Shown piece by piece: positions 22,145 through 33,388 of a stretch of 64,000 bases of DNA. The notes under the pieces are model-generated. The model searched no databases and had not been told where the DNA came from. It saw only the letters and a list, made by a program, of their open reading frames with translations. A program made the position numbers and the translations under genes. This stretch comes from Apiotrichum sp. Y4204 (Eukaryota; Basidiomycota; Tremellomycetes; Trichosporonales; Trichosporonaceae): contig JAMYHL010000015.1 of assembly GCA_025531455.1 (NCBI GenBank), positions 372,001-436,000 on the forward strand, in the 5' to 3' direction. Position 1 is the stretch's first letter. Each line of letters opens with the position of its first letter.

Positions 22145-23650
22145 GGTGGGTGCGTTTCGGAGGAGCAAAGAGGGTTATCTCAAGTTGGGGGGACAAGCCG
22201 TGCAGCTTCGGCGAAGTGGTGGAATGAAATGTCCTGTGGGCGGTGCTCTGGCGGTATGGTGCTTCTTTCGCGCGTCCTTTTCCAATCTCGACGCTTTCGG
22301 CGATGGGTGGTGGACGACTAGTTGCGCCGAACGAGCAGAGGGCGATGTTGCTTCCCGATTGGCGGCCCGCGCTTCCCACTCTCCTCGACAAAGGATAGTG
22401 ACAGAGAGTGATAAGGGCTTTGATGGGTTGCTGGCTTGGTCGTTTACGCGACCAGACGGCTGAATATGGGGCGGAGTTGTTCGAGAGCGCGCGATGGTGG
22501 TGGACGAGACGAGATTGAGAATGCGGTGTGGTGGTGGGTGGTCGGTGGTGCAAGCCGCCTCAGTCAGCGGCCCTGGGCTGCAGAGCCCCGCTGGCTGGCC
22601 CAGGTTGCACGCTGGCTGGCTCTGGGCCAAGTTGACCCACTGCTGGGCCAGTCCAGCCAAAAGCCTGGCGCCAGGCTCTCTGGTCCGCAGGGCTCCGCCG
22701 CTCCCGGCGCCAGGCTGTGGTCGCGTGGCAGTGGCCGCTTTCTCCGACGTTGTGGCACATCAGAGGCCAAGCACGGAGGGGTGCCGGAACCAAATTATTA
22801 CCTCAGGCGAAATAGCCGAAAGGGGCCCCGCGGGTAACGGTCTGGTCCCATATCCGAGCTCCTGTGGTTGCGACAAATGTGACGTACGGACGCGTCCAGC
22901 TTGATCCAGCTGAGTCGGCCCCGGATCACCGGTGGTCTGTGCAGGAAGGAGGGCGCGCAGTGAGTGTCGGCAATCAGCAGTTCGAAATTGATTGCACGCG
23001 TTCGATATTCCTGGCGGGACAGGCCGCCTCTCAGCTCTCAGACACGGCAGAAGGGCCAGAATTGGATTTCGGCGCGTACAGGGGCTCAGGAGGGCGAGCG
23101 AGGCGCACATGCGCGGCACTCTGGTGTCCGCTCACGAGGTCGCTCGGCTTGCTCCGTCGCTCTGTATGGCTGTAGAACATGCAGAAGGCAGTTCATTGAT
23201 TTCGAATGTGTGCTATCAGTGGCCAAAAGGACGATGAGATCGGCAGCCAGCAGGAGGCATATATTTATCTTCTGGGATTGGCGATTGGCTGGCTTCTGAA
23301 CACGCATGAACGCAAAGCGAGGGTGAATCACATGGAGCAGCTCAGCTGTAGAGACTCTCGAGAGGCTCTTAGGCCGCAGTCGAGTCTCGCCTCGCCGCCA
23401 GCGCCTACCCAGCCAATACGATGCAATCTCGCTGGCCACGGCAGCCAGGGCAGCCTGGTCTGCCTGGAGCCCCCCGCTTGCCTATCGTCATTCCACCCCC
23501 CCTTGGCTCATCATCGCTCAATGCTGGCTATAATCACCATTGTGTCAACAACCAACTCCCAACTTGTCTCCCCCTCTCGTTCTCACATCAATACCTATTC
23601 CCAACACTTGCAACACCCGTATCACTTGCACTTACCCCCTCGCCACCGCT
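22145..23650. other. Long divergent spacer (ARS2 / NIPSNAP)
   Basis: 1.5 kb between divergent genes. It is rich in CTGG/GGCC words, with a 16-bp palindrome and a polypyrimidine region near 23480-23620 before the NIPSNAP ATG. Several open frames cross it but none resembles a family or has matching splice structure. Confidence 0.5.
22662..22677. repeat. Perfect 16-bp palindrome
   Basis: AGCCTGGCGCCAGGCT equals its own reverse complement. A partial copy, GGCGCCAGGCT, follows 31 bp downstream. Confidence 0.9.
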
Positions 23651-24852
23651 ATGCTCCGCCGCTCGCTCGTTAGCGGGCCCATCCCGCCCACCAGGGCCCT
23701 CGCCCTCGCCCACCGTGGCCTCCGCACCACCGCGGCCGTCGCCGACCCGGCTCCCACGTCGTCCGGCGAGGCCCCCCAGCAGACCAGCTCGGCATCCTCA
23801 GGATTCCTCGGCGTGAGTGGCAAATCGCCCTCTGGATCTCGCTCCTCCCGCTCACTCTCGCAGTCCCTCCTGTACGGCTCCGAGGCCGCCCGCGCAGAAG
23901 GTGACGTCAAGTCCGAGCAGCACTCCAAGCTGGTCGGCCGCGGCAAGTACGTCCACGAGAAAATCACCCACGCCGTCACTCCATCGCACCGCGACGCGTA
24001 CCTCGAGGCTGCCGAGGCGTACTTCAACACACTCGTAAAGGACAGCCCCGAGCTCGGTGGCGTCAAGCTCACCGGGTCGTGGGAGACCATCATTGGCTCC
24101 GTTGGCAACTTTACCCACATCCTCGAATACGAGGGCCACGGCGGCTACGACCGGACGCGCAGGGCTGCTCTCAAACACAAGGTGCGCCAGCTCTCTGAGA
24201 CGACTGAGATGGGTTGTTCTGGAACTGTATCCAGCGCGGTTACTCACGCCAACAGACCCTGCAGGAACAGCTGAACAAGATGCTCCCTCACCTCCAGAGC
24301 CGCCAGCACCAGATGGTGTCCGAGTTTTCCTTCTGGCCGTCGTCCCCGCCCCACGATAGCGGCTACCCGGACGGCGGCATCTTTGAGATGCGCACGTACC
24401 AGCTCCAGCCGGGCAAGCTGCTCGAGTGGGAGGCCGCGTGGCGCCGAGGACTCGAGGCCCGGAAGCGCTTCGTCGTGAGTAGCGTATGCTTAACCGCATG
24501 CTCGGCCGCGGCCCTACGGCCTGTGCAGTGGCTGACTTGCAGCAACCTGTCGGTGCTTTCTTTGCGCAGATCGGACAGCTCCATGAGGGTAAGTGTCGGT
24601 CGTTTCGAGTCATTCAAGTTTCATCTTGCTAACCCTTCAGTGCACCACATCTGGCAGTACCCGGACCTCGAGACGCGCAAGAAGACACGAGAGCAGACCT
24701 GGACGGTCAGCACCTGGGCGGACACAGTCCAGGAGGTGAGTTCCGCTGAAAGCAGTCATTCTCAGCCGTCCACTGACACACAGACGGTCAAGTTGACAAA
24801 GACGATGGAGAACTGCATGATGGTGCCGTGCAAGTGGAGCCCGTTGCGGTAG
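23651..24852 (+). CDS. NIPSNAP-family mitochondrial protein
   Basis: Predicted 309 aa, six exons: 23651-23812, 23864-24181, 24235-24474, 24543-24588, 24641-24735, 24784-24852. The Arg-rich N-terminus (MLRRSLVSGPIPPTRALALA) is a likely mitochondrial presequence. Family features: ELGGVKLTGSWETIIGSVGN, HILEYEGHGGYDRTRRA, then the second ferredoxin-like repeat GGIFEMRTYQLQPGKLLEWE and the ending W.ADTVQETVKLTKTMENCM then MVPCKWSPL. NIPSNAP proteins sit in mitochondria and, in animals, flag damaged organelles for mitophagy; the fungal function is uncertain. Intron 1 (51 nt) is in frame and stop-free. Confidence 0.88.
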
Positions 24853-25167
24853 ACGGGGCATGGTCGACGCGCCGAGTCACGAGTCACATAACGGCAACCC
24901 TGCATCAAGGTGGATTCCCGGGACTGATTGTAGATATTATCGGATTGGAAGTGCGAGCGAGCGAGCACGAGCCAAAGGCAATGTTGGAATGAATCTCATG
25001 GACTAAGAGGGGCTAATCGCACGGCAGGATTGGGACGCTCATCGCTTACTGTCCTCCATCTACAGCCAAGTGTTCTGCTGACAGCCTTCAACGCCTAAGG
25101 GCTCCTCCTGAGCTCCTGCAGCCTTGACGGAATAGCACGATGCTGCGAGACGTGGGGTCGCCCAGTG

Positions 25168-25251
25168 CAGGATCTCACGATCGCAGGATCGCAGGATCGC
25201 AGGAGGGCAGGATCGCAGGATTGCAGGATCGCAAGATCGCAGGATCGCAGG
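25168..25251. repeat. Minisatellite, unit about GATCGCAG(GA)
   Basis: Roughly eight imperfect head-to-tail copies of a 10-bp unit GATCGCAGGA, with variants such as GGAGGGCA, GATTGCAG and GATCGCAA. Confidence 0.9.
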
Positions 25252-25280
25252 CAGAGAGCCCCAAACCGCGTGGGCCCACC

Positions 25281-25365
25281 GTTGATGTCGTGTTGATGTC
25301 GTGTTGATTCGTGTTGATTCGTGTTGATATCGTGTTGATATCGTGTTGACATTGTGTTGATAACG
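25281..25365. repeat. Minisatellite, unit about GTTGAT(N)TCGT
   Basis: About eight 10-12-bp units beginning GTTGAT, GTTGAC or GTTGATA and separated by TCGT or CGT; it ends near ACGCGTCGATCGCGCGTCGATC. Confidence 0.9.
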
Positions 25366-26089
25366 CGTCGATCGCGCGTCGATCGGGCCGCGTTCCCCAC
25401 CATCGAGTGCGAGCCCCTTGCAACCCCTTGGGTCGAGCTTGCGGGCGATCAGCCTGTTTCTTCACATTCTTACACCTTCCGATCTCCTGCGGCTTCTGCC
25501 CATCTCCACTTGGCCACCCGCGCCCACTCGGAACTTCTTTCCTCCTCCTCAATTTCTACGTTCCTGCATTCCTGCATATTCCTGGCCATTCCTGGCATCG
25601 CGAGATCACAGCGATTGAAGGCTCATCAGGAGCGACCGGAGGGCGGAGCGAGCTCACCATGCCTCATCATGCGCTAGCGGCCCTGATCAGCGCGGCCATC
25701 GACCACGCCAGTGGCAACAGTCTACGAAGATCCAGTCAGCTATGGAAGCCTCGAGTACTTTTGAAGCGGGAAAAAAGTGTCTTCCCTCTGTCAAAGCGAC
25801 GGTGGGATACCGTTTCTATGTCAGCGCGAGAGTCGCGCTACCCCCGTTTTCCGATTTTCCATGAGACGTCTCACCCCTCGGTCGGCCCCTCCTATTCTTC
25901 CACTAATTCACCTTGTTGTCGTTGACATTTCATCTTTCCTCATCATCCGTTTCCCTCTCTTCGCCACCATTGACGTCAAACTCGCGATCACTGTAGATCA
26001 CTCTCATTCTTAGGCCTGTTAGAAGTTCACATTCACTATACTCACCACTTGTTTTCAGTTGTAGAAATCCACCTTCCTCCATCCCCTTC

Positions 26090-29000
26090 ATGGCGGGCAC
26101 TCCGATGCCAAACCGGCGTGGCCCCGGCGGCCCCATTGCCTTCGGCTTCGCGAACGGCCAGACGCCGAACCGCCTCTCAAAGATGGCGCAGACGACCCCC
26201 CTCCCCGTCCCCCGCCGCGACCCTCCCAATGCGGAACCCCACCTTCCTCCCGCGACGCAGCAGCCGCGCAAGCTTCCCCCCCAGAAGCCAGACCACTTCC
26301 CACAAACCCAAACCCAGAAGGCGCGCGGCTTCGGTGCCCGTGCACGTGCCAAGACCACTGACCACCGCCCGAATACCACCCCGCCCGAGGACTCGCCTGG
26401 CGGGTATACCTTTGCACAGGAGGAAGACGGCGCGTCGATCGACTCTCCGGGCTTTGGCAGGGACCAGCTCCAGGAACATGAGTACGATCGCCCGTTTGCG
26501 ACCCAGCCCGAGTTTGGCGGGTACGGCGGAGACGGGTATGAGTCGCCTGCCGAGTTTGGTGCGCGGCCTCCTGGCCGCCAGGCGCAGAATACGCACGCGC
26601 GACGTCCCAGTGCAACTCAGCATGCCGGTGGATTTGGGGGGTATGTTAAGAGCTAGATAGAACGCGACGTAGCTCACCTTCTCAGGAATCAGTTTCATCC
26701 GGGCGGGTTCAACGGCTCTGAGAGCGACGAACAGGAAAACCAATTTGGTCGCGAACGCCCCGCTACGCAGCCCTCTACGTCGTCGGGTGTCGAGGATTTT
26801 ATCAGGTCATTCCGTACCTCTGCGAAGGCGGCAGAGGAGTCTGTGGGTTGATTCAGTGCTCCGGCTCTAACCCTCAGAAACGCGAGAATGACAGACTGCG
26901 ATCACAGCTGGGCTCCATCACCCAAGAGAACGACACTCTGAAGGCAGAACTCGAGTTCATCCAAGACTCCCACCAGCGGGCGCAGTCCGAGCAGCAGCAG
27001 ACCCTCAAAAGGACTGAGCAAGAACTGCAGGCCCTTCAGCGCGAGCACAAGCTGTATCGAGAACGCGTGAACGCTGCCACGAACAAGATCAAGGCCACGT
27101 ATGGCATGAGTTGAAATCAGGCTAACACACAGCGCGGCATCTCGAGATGCGGAGCTGCACAAACTGACGCAGCTATCCCAGTGCAAGAGAGACGAGCATG
27201 ATGCCCTTGTGGCGGCTAAGGAAGTCTTTGACGACATCCTCCGCGATCTTCGCGCACAACAGCAGAACTCTGTCACGCGACTTGAAGCTGCTCATAAAGA
27301 ATTCGATAATTGCAAGCGTGCGATTCTTGGGCAAGAGGAGGAGTTTGGAAAGCTCGAACGCACCAATACCCATCTCCAAGACCGTCTCGAGGAACTCAAG
27401 TTGAAGTGAGTATATGTTTGACTGATAGCATTAACGTAGCCACCCTGGACTTCCGACAGCGGACTTCCTCACTAAGGTGTTTGGCGACGATCCAGTTGCA
27501 TACCGCGACCTGTGTGAGAAGGTCAAGGAACAGGAAGAGCAGCTTGCGCAGTTCCACATCCGAATCGACGATGACCTCAAGATCATCGACACGCTTCGAG
27601 AGCGGCTCAGTGCTACCAAGGAGGAGCTTACTCAAACAACTGCCAGTCTGGAAACAGCAGAAACCTTCTTAGCGAAGGTCGGCAAGGAGAAGCAGATGTA
27701 GGTGGTACACTAACGATGTCTTTTAACCACCCAGTGCGGAGGAGGATAAGAAGAATCTAGAAACCCAGCTCGCCGCCGTTCGCGCCATGCTCACAAAAGA
27801 GCGCGACACCTACCAAGTGGAGCGCACGAAATTTGACGACGAGCGCGCTGCGCTGCAGAAGGAACGCGACGTGTTCAAGCTTGAGCGCATCAGGTGGGAG
27901 ACGGAAAATGGTGAACTCAAAGAAGCCCTCACAGCCACGAAGGCATCATGGGATACCACTGCGGTCAACTTTGAGGCGCAAGAGAAGAAATGGGAGCAGG
28001 AGGAGAGGAAAGCGGAGGCACAAGCCGCGGCACTACGGGGGGAAATTAATTCGTTGAAGGACGAAGCCAACGTCGCGGTGCGCGACAAGCAGAGGGCCGA
28101 GGCACAGGCCGAGGAGCGATTGGTGCGTCCTGAGGTGTGGACGACTACTGATATCATAGAACCAGATCAACCAACTGCGTGCCAACCTCGACGAGGAGAG
28201 GTCTCGCGCTAAGAAGGCGGAGAAGTCCCAAGATGTTCTCCAAGAGCAGCTTCTCAAGTTTGAAACGACGTCGAAGAACCTCGAGACACGGCTTATTGCT
28301 TTGACGACCAAGACCGCAGAAGACACCGGTCCTCTGATGAGTAAGGTAAGAGATGACTAACAAGTGAGCCTTCATCTCACCTCAGGTCTCCGAGCTGGAA
28401 GCGCGACTTGAGGAGAGGGAGATGGCCATTCAAGTTTTGCAGATTGACCTCGACGGCGCCAAGGATACTGAGATAAACATGTCCAACGCCAAAGACGACC
28501 TGGAGCAACAGGTGGGGAACTCTTATTTCTGTTGCTGATGGAAGCTGCAAATGGCTCTGGCTGAGAAAGCAGAGCTCGAGAATAATGCCAAGGTGGGTGT
28601 TAATTTGTCCTTAGCTCACGACAGCAACACGAGAAGGAGAGGGACGCAAGAACCACGGTCGAACGGTACAAAGAGGGCAGGCTGGTGAGTGAGAGCCAGA
28701 TGTATAATCGTTGTCCATCTGCTGACCCTCAGACCGAGGACGAGAAGGCATTCTACAAGCTTATCATTTGTTTGTGCTTTCCGGGACGCGTCTGACAATG
28801 CAGCTGAGGGCAGCAAGACGTTAACCGAAAAGGATAACAAGATCATCGAGGTATGTACGGCCCGCGGTGGATGAGTTTCTGCTGACAGCAGTTGCAAAAT
28901 AGTTTGCGCAAGGCACTGTCCCCCAGCAAGAAATCCAAGACGAGTAGCAGTGCCAAGAGCAAGCAAACTGCTAGTCCTGCAACCCCTGCTAAGGGCATTG

Positions 29001-29415
29001 GACCCACTGATGCCCAGCCTGTGAGTAGCTGTTGTCTGTCTGGGCATACACTCCCTCAGGCCACTGACTATAGAATGCCCAGGCCGGCCCGTCGACCATC
29101 CGAGACGGTTCATCGCCGCTCTCCGACGCCCCCGACCAGTCGGCTCCCTTCGGCCGAGCCACGGGAACCCGCAAGCGCCCTCTCGCGGCCGTCGACGAGC
29201 CTGAGGCCAACGCCCCAGCTGCCACTGGCACCCAGCGCCGTGCCCGCGTGACCAAGCGCACCGCTATGCGAGGTCGCGACGACAAGTCTGTGCGTGTTGC
29301 AGTTTCCGTTCACTTCTCATGCTCACAGTAGGCCCAATCCTCGACAACCACTGTCGACCCGATGGATCTCTCGTCCCCTCCGGCCGTCGTCTCCAAGTTC
29401 AGACATCGCTATTAA
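26090..29415 (+). CDS. Large coiled-coil protein, 15 exons, not recognised
   Basis: Predicted 926 aa. Exons: 26090-26640, 26686-26842, 26878-27098, 27133-27405, 27440-27697, 27735-28122, 28160-28345, 28386-28511, 28545-28592, 28625-28684, 28733-28769, 28804-28850, 28892-29020, 29074-29289, 29332-29415. The first ~235 residues are Pro/Gln/Gly-rich and disordered. From KRENDRLRSQL to about residue 750 it is nearly continuous coiled coil (ENDTLKAELEFIQDSHQRA; KEQEEQLAQFHIRIDDDLK). The tail is basic (KKSKTSSSAKSK; TRKRPLAAV; RRARVTKRTAMRGR), a likely nuclear or DNA/RNA contact region. A structural role (spindle pole, nuclear scaffold or meiotic axis) is only a guess. Weak spots are the GTTTGT donor after exon 11 and whether the last acceptor is CAG or TAG (CAG would end the protein after DDKS). 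Confidence 0.68.
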
Positions 29416-29547
29416 CGAGGCCCACGAACGCGCCCTGTACTATCCTGTGATCTGAATGTCAAGAACAACTTCCGTATCATGTATGCATGAGTGTAGCAGA
29501 CACGACATAGCACAATATAACACCGATCACATCGTACAACAACTCGT

Positions 29548-32500
29548 CTACTTGCCAATAACATCCGCAACGCTCACAAACGCAACCTCGCCATCACCCT
29601 TGTCCGTGAGCACCTGGTGCACGAGCCCCGTCTGCGCAATCGCAAGATGGAGCAAACTGCGGTCCGGAATCCCGAGCGCCGCTGTCGTCAGCACAATTCT
29701 AGATATCAAACCCACCCTTGGCCGCCCGCTCGATGAGCACCGCATCTCTCAGGCGCATATCCCGTACAGCCTTTTCGGCGCTCTCGCGCGCCGCGCCCCC
29801 CGCGAGGATCCCACACGCGTGGCCAAAGAACGCGACCTCGTCCGCCGCCCATCCTTCTTCCTTTGCTTGGCGACTGAGCGCACTCGCGCGGCTCAGCGCG
29901 CTCGCATCCAGATCACTCCCGTCATCCTCGTTATCGAGATCCATGCCCTCCGCGCGGGCAGCCTCGGACGCGAGCGCCGCAAACTCGTATACCCTTATGC
30001 GGCGGGACACAGCCACGTCGAGGGGAAGCGAGCCGAGGAGGCGGAGCGGCATGCGCGGTGTGCCCTCTGCGTTCAGCGCGCGGGAGACGGCCGCGACGCC
30101 AGCCGCGGGAGAGGGATACTCTGATATCGGGACGTCGGGGTCCGCGGGGGCTGCGACCGGGGTGTATTTCGGGGGCGGGATCCACCCTCGTGCGGCCATG
30201 TCGCGCTTCACGAGGGACAGCGCGCCGCTCCCGCTTGACGCGAGGTAGTCTAGCACGAGGACCGCCTGTGCGTGTTCCCCCTTATCGGTGAACGGGCTGC
30301 CGTCCGGGAGTGCGGGCGCGTCGGGCCGGATACGCGGGGCTACGCCCGCGATGCGCGGCACGCGGCCTTGGGGGTTGTCTGAGAAACTTTGTGCCGGGCG
30401 CGCGAGCTGGCTGCGTACCCTGTCGCGAATCTGGCGCGCGTGCGCGTCAATGTCGTACTTGAACGGACCGGAGAGGTTGATTGCTGCCGCCTCGCCGGCG
30501 CTCTGCATCCCGACGGCAACGTGCAGGCGTTGCGGGAGGGACTGGAAGACGTGTCCCTGTAGCACGCCGTTGCGTGTGAGAAAGGCGCGGGACTGCGTGT
30601 AGTCGATCCCGAGGCCGACGATCTCGCCCACTGTTGTTAGCCAGATGTGAGGGGTTGCAGCCGGTCTGCCAAGGCGACCAGCTGCGCCGGTCGCGCGTCG
30701 CGCTCCGCGACTCACCCGTCCACGGCTCGGAGAACTCGCGCCCCTCACCGACCTGCTCGAATATCTTGCCGTCGTCCCCGTGCCACCCCCACGTGCCGAT
30801 ATCCCACCCGACGAGGCGGCGCAGGTCCGTGTCGCCGAGCATGAACCCGAGGGTAATGTTCGCGCCTTTGCCAGTACACAGCACCTCTGCCTCGAAGTAG
30901 AAGACGCCGATGCCGGGCGGGATGGGGAGTGTCGTGCGCACAGCACACGAGTCGTCCATGTGCCCTGTTATATCGTTGCCACGCCACTCGGCAAAGGCGA
31001 TCCGGTGCCGCCCGTCGGACATTGGCGTGATTTCCAGATGTGACTGTGCGTCTGGCTGGTCAAACTCCAGTGGGAGATCGGCAGAGAGGGGAAGAGTGGT
31101 GTAGGAGAGATAGCTGGGGCGGGACATTGTGCGTTTCCGGCGTTTGGCAGAGGATGTCTCGGCGTCGTCGTCGGGTCGCGGGCGGGTCTCGCCCACGACG
31201 ATCGGGGCAGGGACGCGTGCGAGGAGGTCGATATTCGTCGGCGGGAGAGCCGACGCCGGCCGTAACGCCGACGGCGCGTCCATGCTGATCTCCTCCGTGT
31301 CCCAGTCCGGGACGATTTCGCGGCTGGCGCGGAAGCTTTGTCGGCGGCGGTTGAACCCGCCGCGGGAGAGGGCTGCACCGGAATCTGGCGGCGTGCCCCA
31401 TCCGTCGAGGTACAGTGGGTCGAGAACGTTTGTCGCCTGCCCGGTTCCAGAGCCTTCGGCCCGCCGCGTCAAGTACATCCCCCAGCGGTCGTCGTCGTCG
31501 CTGTCCGGATCGCCGAGCATGTCCCAGATATGATCGTCGCCACCGCCCGGCGGCGAGATGTCCATCGGATCAAAGCCGTAGATGACCTGCGTCGGGCGCT
31601 CGCCTGTGCGCCGCCGCCGCAGAACCGTCGTCGCCATTCGCTCGTTGCGTTCACTGTTGCCCTCGGTGCGGTCCGCATTCCGGCGGTCGCCGGTGTTGGC
31701 CGTCGCGTTTGCGTTCGCACTTGCACTCGCGGTTGGGTTTGCGTACAGCCTATACGTTGCAGTGTTCGCGGCAGTGCTGCTCCCAGCCTCTGCTGCATTT
31801 TGGCTACTGTCAACTATCACGTTGTCACTGGTACTGGTGCGTGCAGCGGGTGCAGCGGGCGCAGCAGGCGCAGACTCCGCCGGGGTGGTGCGCTCGCGAC
31901 CCAGACTCCGAGAAGGGACATATGACACCCACGAGAAGTGGCTTCCAGAGGGAACGATCTGCTGCTGCTGCTGGCGCGGGCGCGGCGCCGTGTCCTGGAG
32001 GATCGTCCTGCGTGCGCGGTTTGCCGGCGGGTCCTCGGCTGTAGATGCGGCAGTCAGCGTGCTTGTGGTGTTTGCTATCGCCTCTGCGCGCGTTGTCGCC
32101 CTGTTCGGGGGAGAGGTATTGGCACCAGTATTTCCAACGTTTACGGGCAGGCGGCGGTGCGTGTCCCGCGCAGCTGTCCACGGGAATACCTCGCGGAAGC
32201 GGCGACGATCGCGCTCGAGCTCCTCATGGTCACGGTCGCGGAGGTTGGTCGTGCTCTGGTTGGACCAGACGGTGCCCAGCCCACGGGGATGGGGATCACG
32301 GGCGCGCGATGGTGGCGAAGATCGCGGGGCGCCCGGCGGCGCGCCGAGAAACTGGTCGAGGGAGAGGGTTGGGAGGGAGTCTGGCGCGGAATCTGGCGCC
32401 GGAGCGTTGCGCGCACTACTCGCGCTACTCGGCCCCGCGGCGTTGCGTTCCGCCGTTGCGGCAATGTAGTCGCTCACGAGGGAGCGGGAGACGCGGGCAT

Positions 32501-32600
32501 GCCGCCGCACACCGACGTTTCCGCTTGGCTGGGTCGGGTCCGAAAACAGGTCGATGAGCGTCTGCGGGACCTCGATATCGTCCTCGTACAGGCGCTGCAT
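29548..32600 (-). CDS. SPRY-domain protein (RanBPM/Gid1-like)
   Basis: Predicted 977 aa, exons 32600-30716, 30630-29716 and 29681-29548 (introns 85 and 34 nt). The first ~500 residues are low complexity (Ala/Thr/Ser/Asn, for example TASASANANATAN). A SPRY domain follows, from about residue 545: GIGVFYFEAEVLCTGKGANI, LGFMLGD, RLVGWDIGTWGWHGDDGKIF, then across intron 1 VGEIVGLGIDY and FLTRNGVLQG. After it comes a LisH-like helix pair (AQAVLVLDYLASSGSGALSL) and a helical C-terminus. The SPRY-LisH-CTLH/CRA order recalls RanBPM and yeast Gid1/Vid30 (GID ubiquitin ligase), but CTLH/CRA are weak by eye. I chose the ATG at 32600 over an upstream in-frame one for context. Confidence 0.75.
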
Positions 32601-33388
32601 GGGGTGATGTGTCCTGCGATGATAAATGTGGGTTGTGCCAAGGTAAGAAAGGTGATGCTGTAGAGGTTGAGGCTGTGGCGAGGGTGATAGAGAGTTGAGA
32701 TGAGTGGGAAAAGCGATGGGAGATCGGGAGATGTGAGTGGGCTCAACGACGGCTCGAAGCGATTGAAGAATGACGGCGATCAAGCAGAGATGCTGGGCAG
32801 ACGCGGGTGGCGGATTAGAATAAAGGTTAATGAGAGTGGTTTGTGTCTAATCAGTCCGCTGGTCTCTCCTCCTAATGCACTTTTCTAATGGCCCACTCGC
32901 TCTCTGCACCCCCCACTCTGCGCGACGCGTCTTTGTGCTCTGTGTCTCTCTCCGCGGTCGTCGTCTGATCCGCTTTCATCATCATCCCCATCCTCTGCCC
33001 ATCGCGAAGCACCTTGTGCATCCATCTCTCCACATCCTCCAACTCTCTCCCCATCCGCAACCCCCTCCTTGCTTCTCGCCGCCCGTCGTTCTCGCGGAAA
33101 CACAGCATTCCACACCCCTATTGGAACCTGTCGCCACGGACGTGCCACCGCCCCCCCTCGACCGCGCGTGCACCACCAACATTACTAGACATTTGCTCGG
33201 ACACGCCCTCTTCCCTGCCCCCCCGCCCTAGCATTCGCTCGTATCTCGTCGCCTGGCTTCCGACCCTTTTCGGAGCACTCCGTTATCGATTACTGCCGCG
33301 CTGCAAGGTTTCTTCTCCGTTCACTCCCCTTTTGCGATTCCTCTTGTTTGTTCCGGGCGCCCGTGTGCCCCGTCTCCCCGGTGCTTAG
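32601..33388. other. Divergent spacer (SPRY / Yta7)
   Basis: 788 bp with pyrimidine-rich stretches before the Yta7 start codon. No other feature is supported. Confidence 0.5.

Larger units (their letters stand above)
24853..26089. other. Intergenic region with two minisatellites
   Basis: 1.24 kb between the NIPSNAP gene and the coiled-coil gene on the same strand. It contains two adjacent tandem repeats (listed separately) and no supported gene; peptides read from the repeats (such as SCDPAIL or QHDIN) are artefacts of repetition. Confidence 0.6.

Noticed and set aside
25168..25365. CRISPR-like array
   Set aside because: Units are 10-12 bp, contiguous and imperfect without spacers, in a eukaryotic genome.
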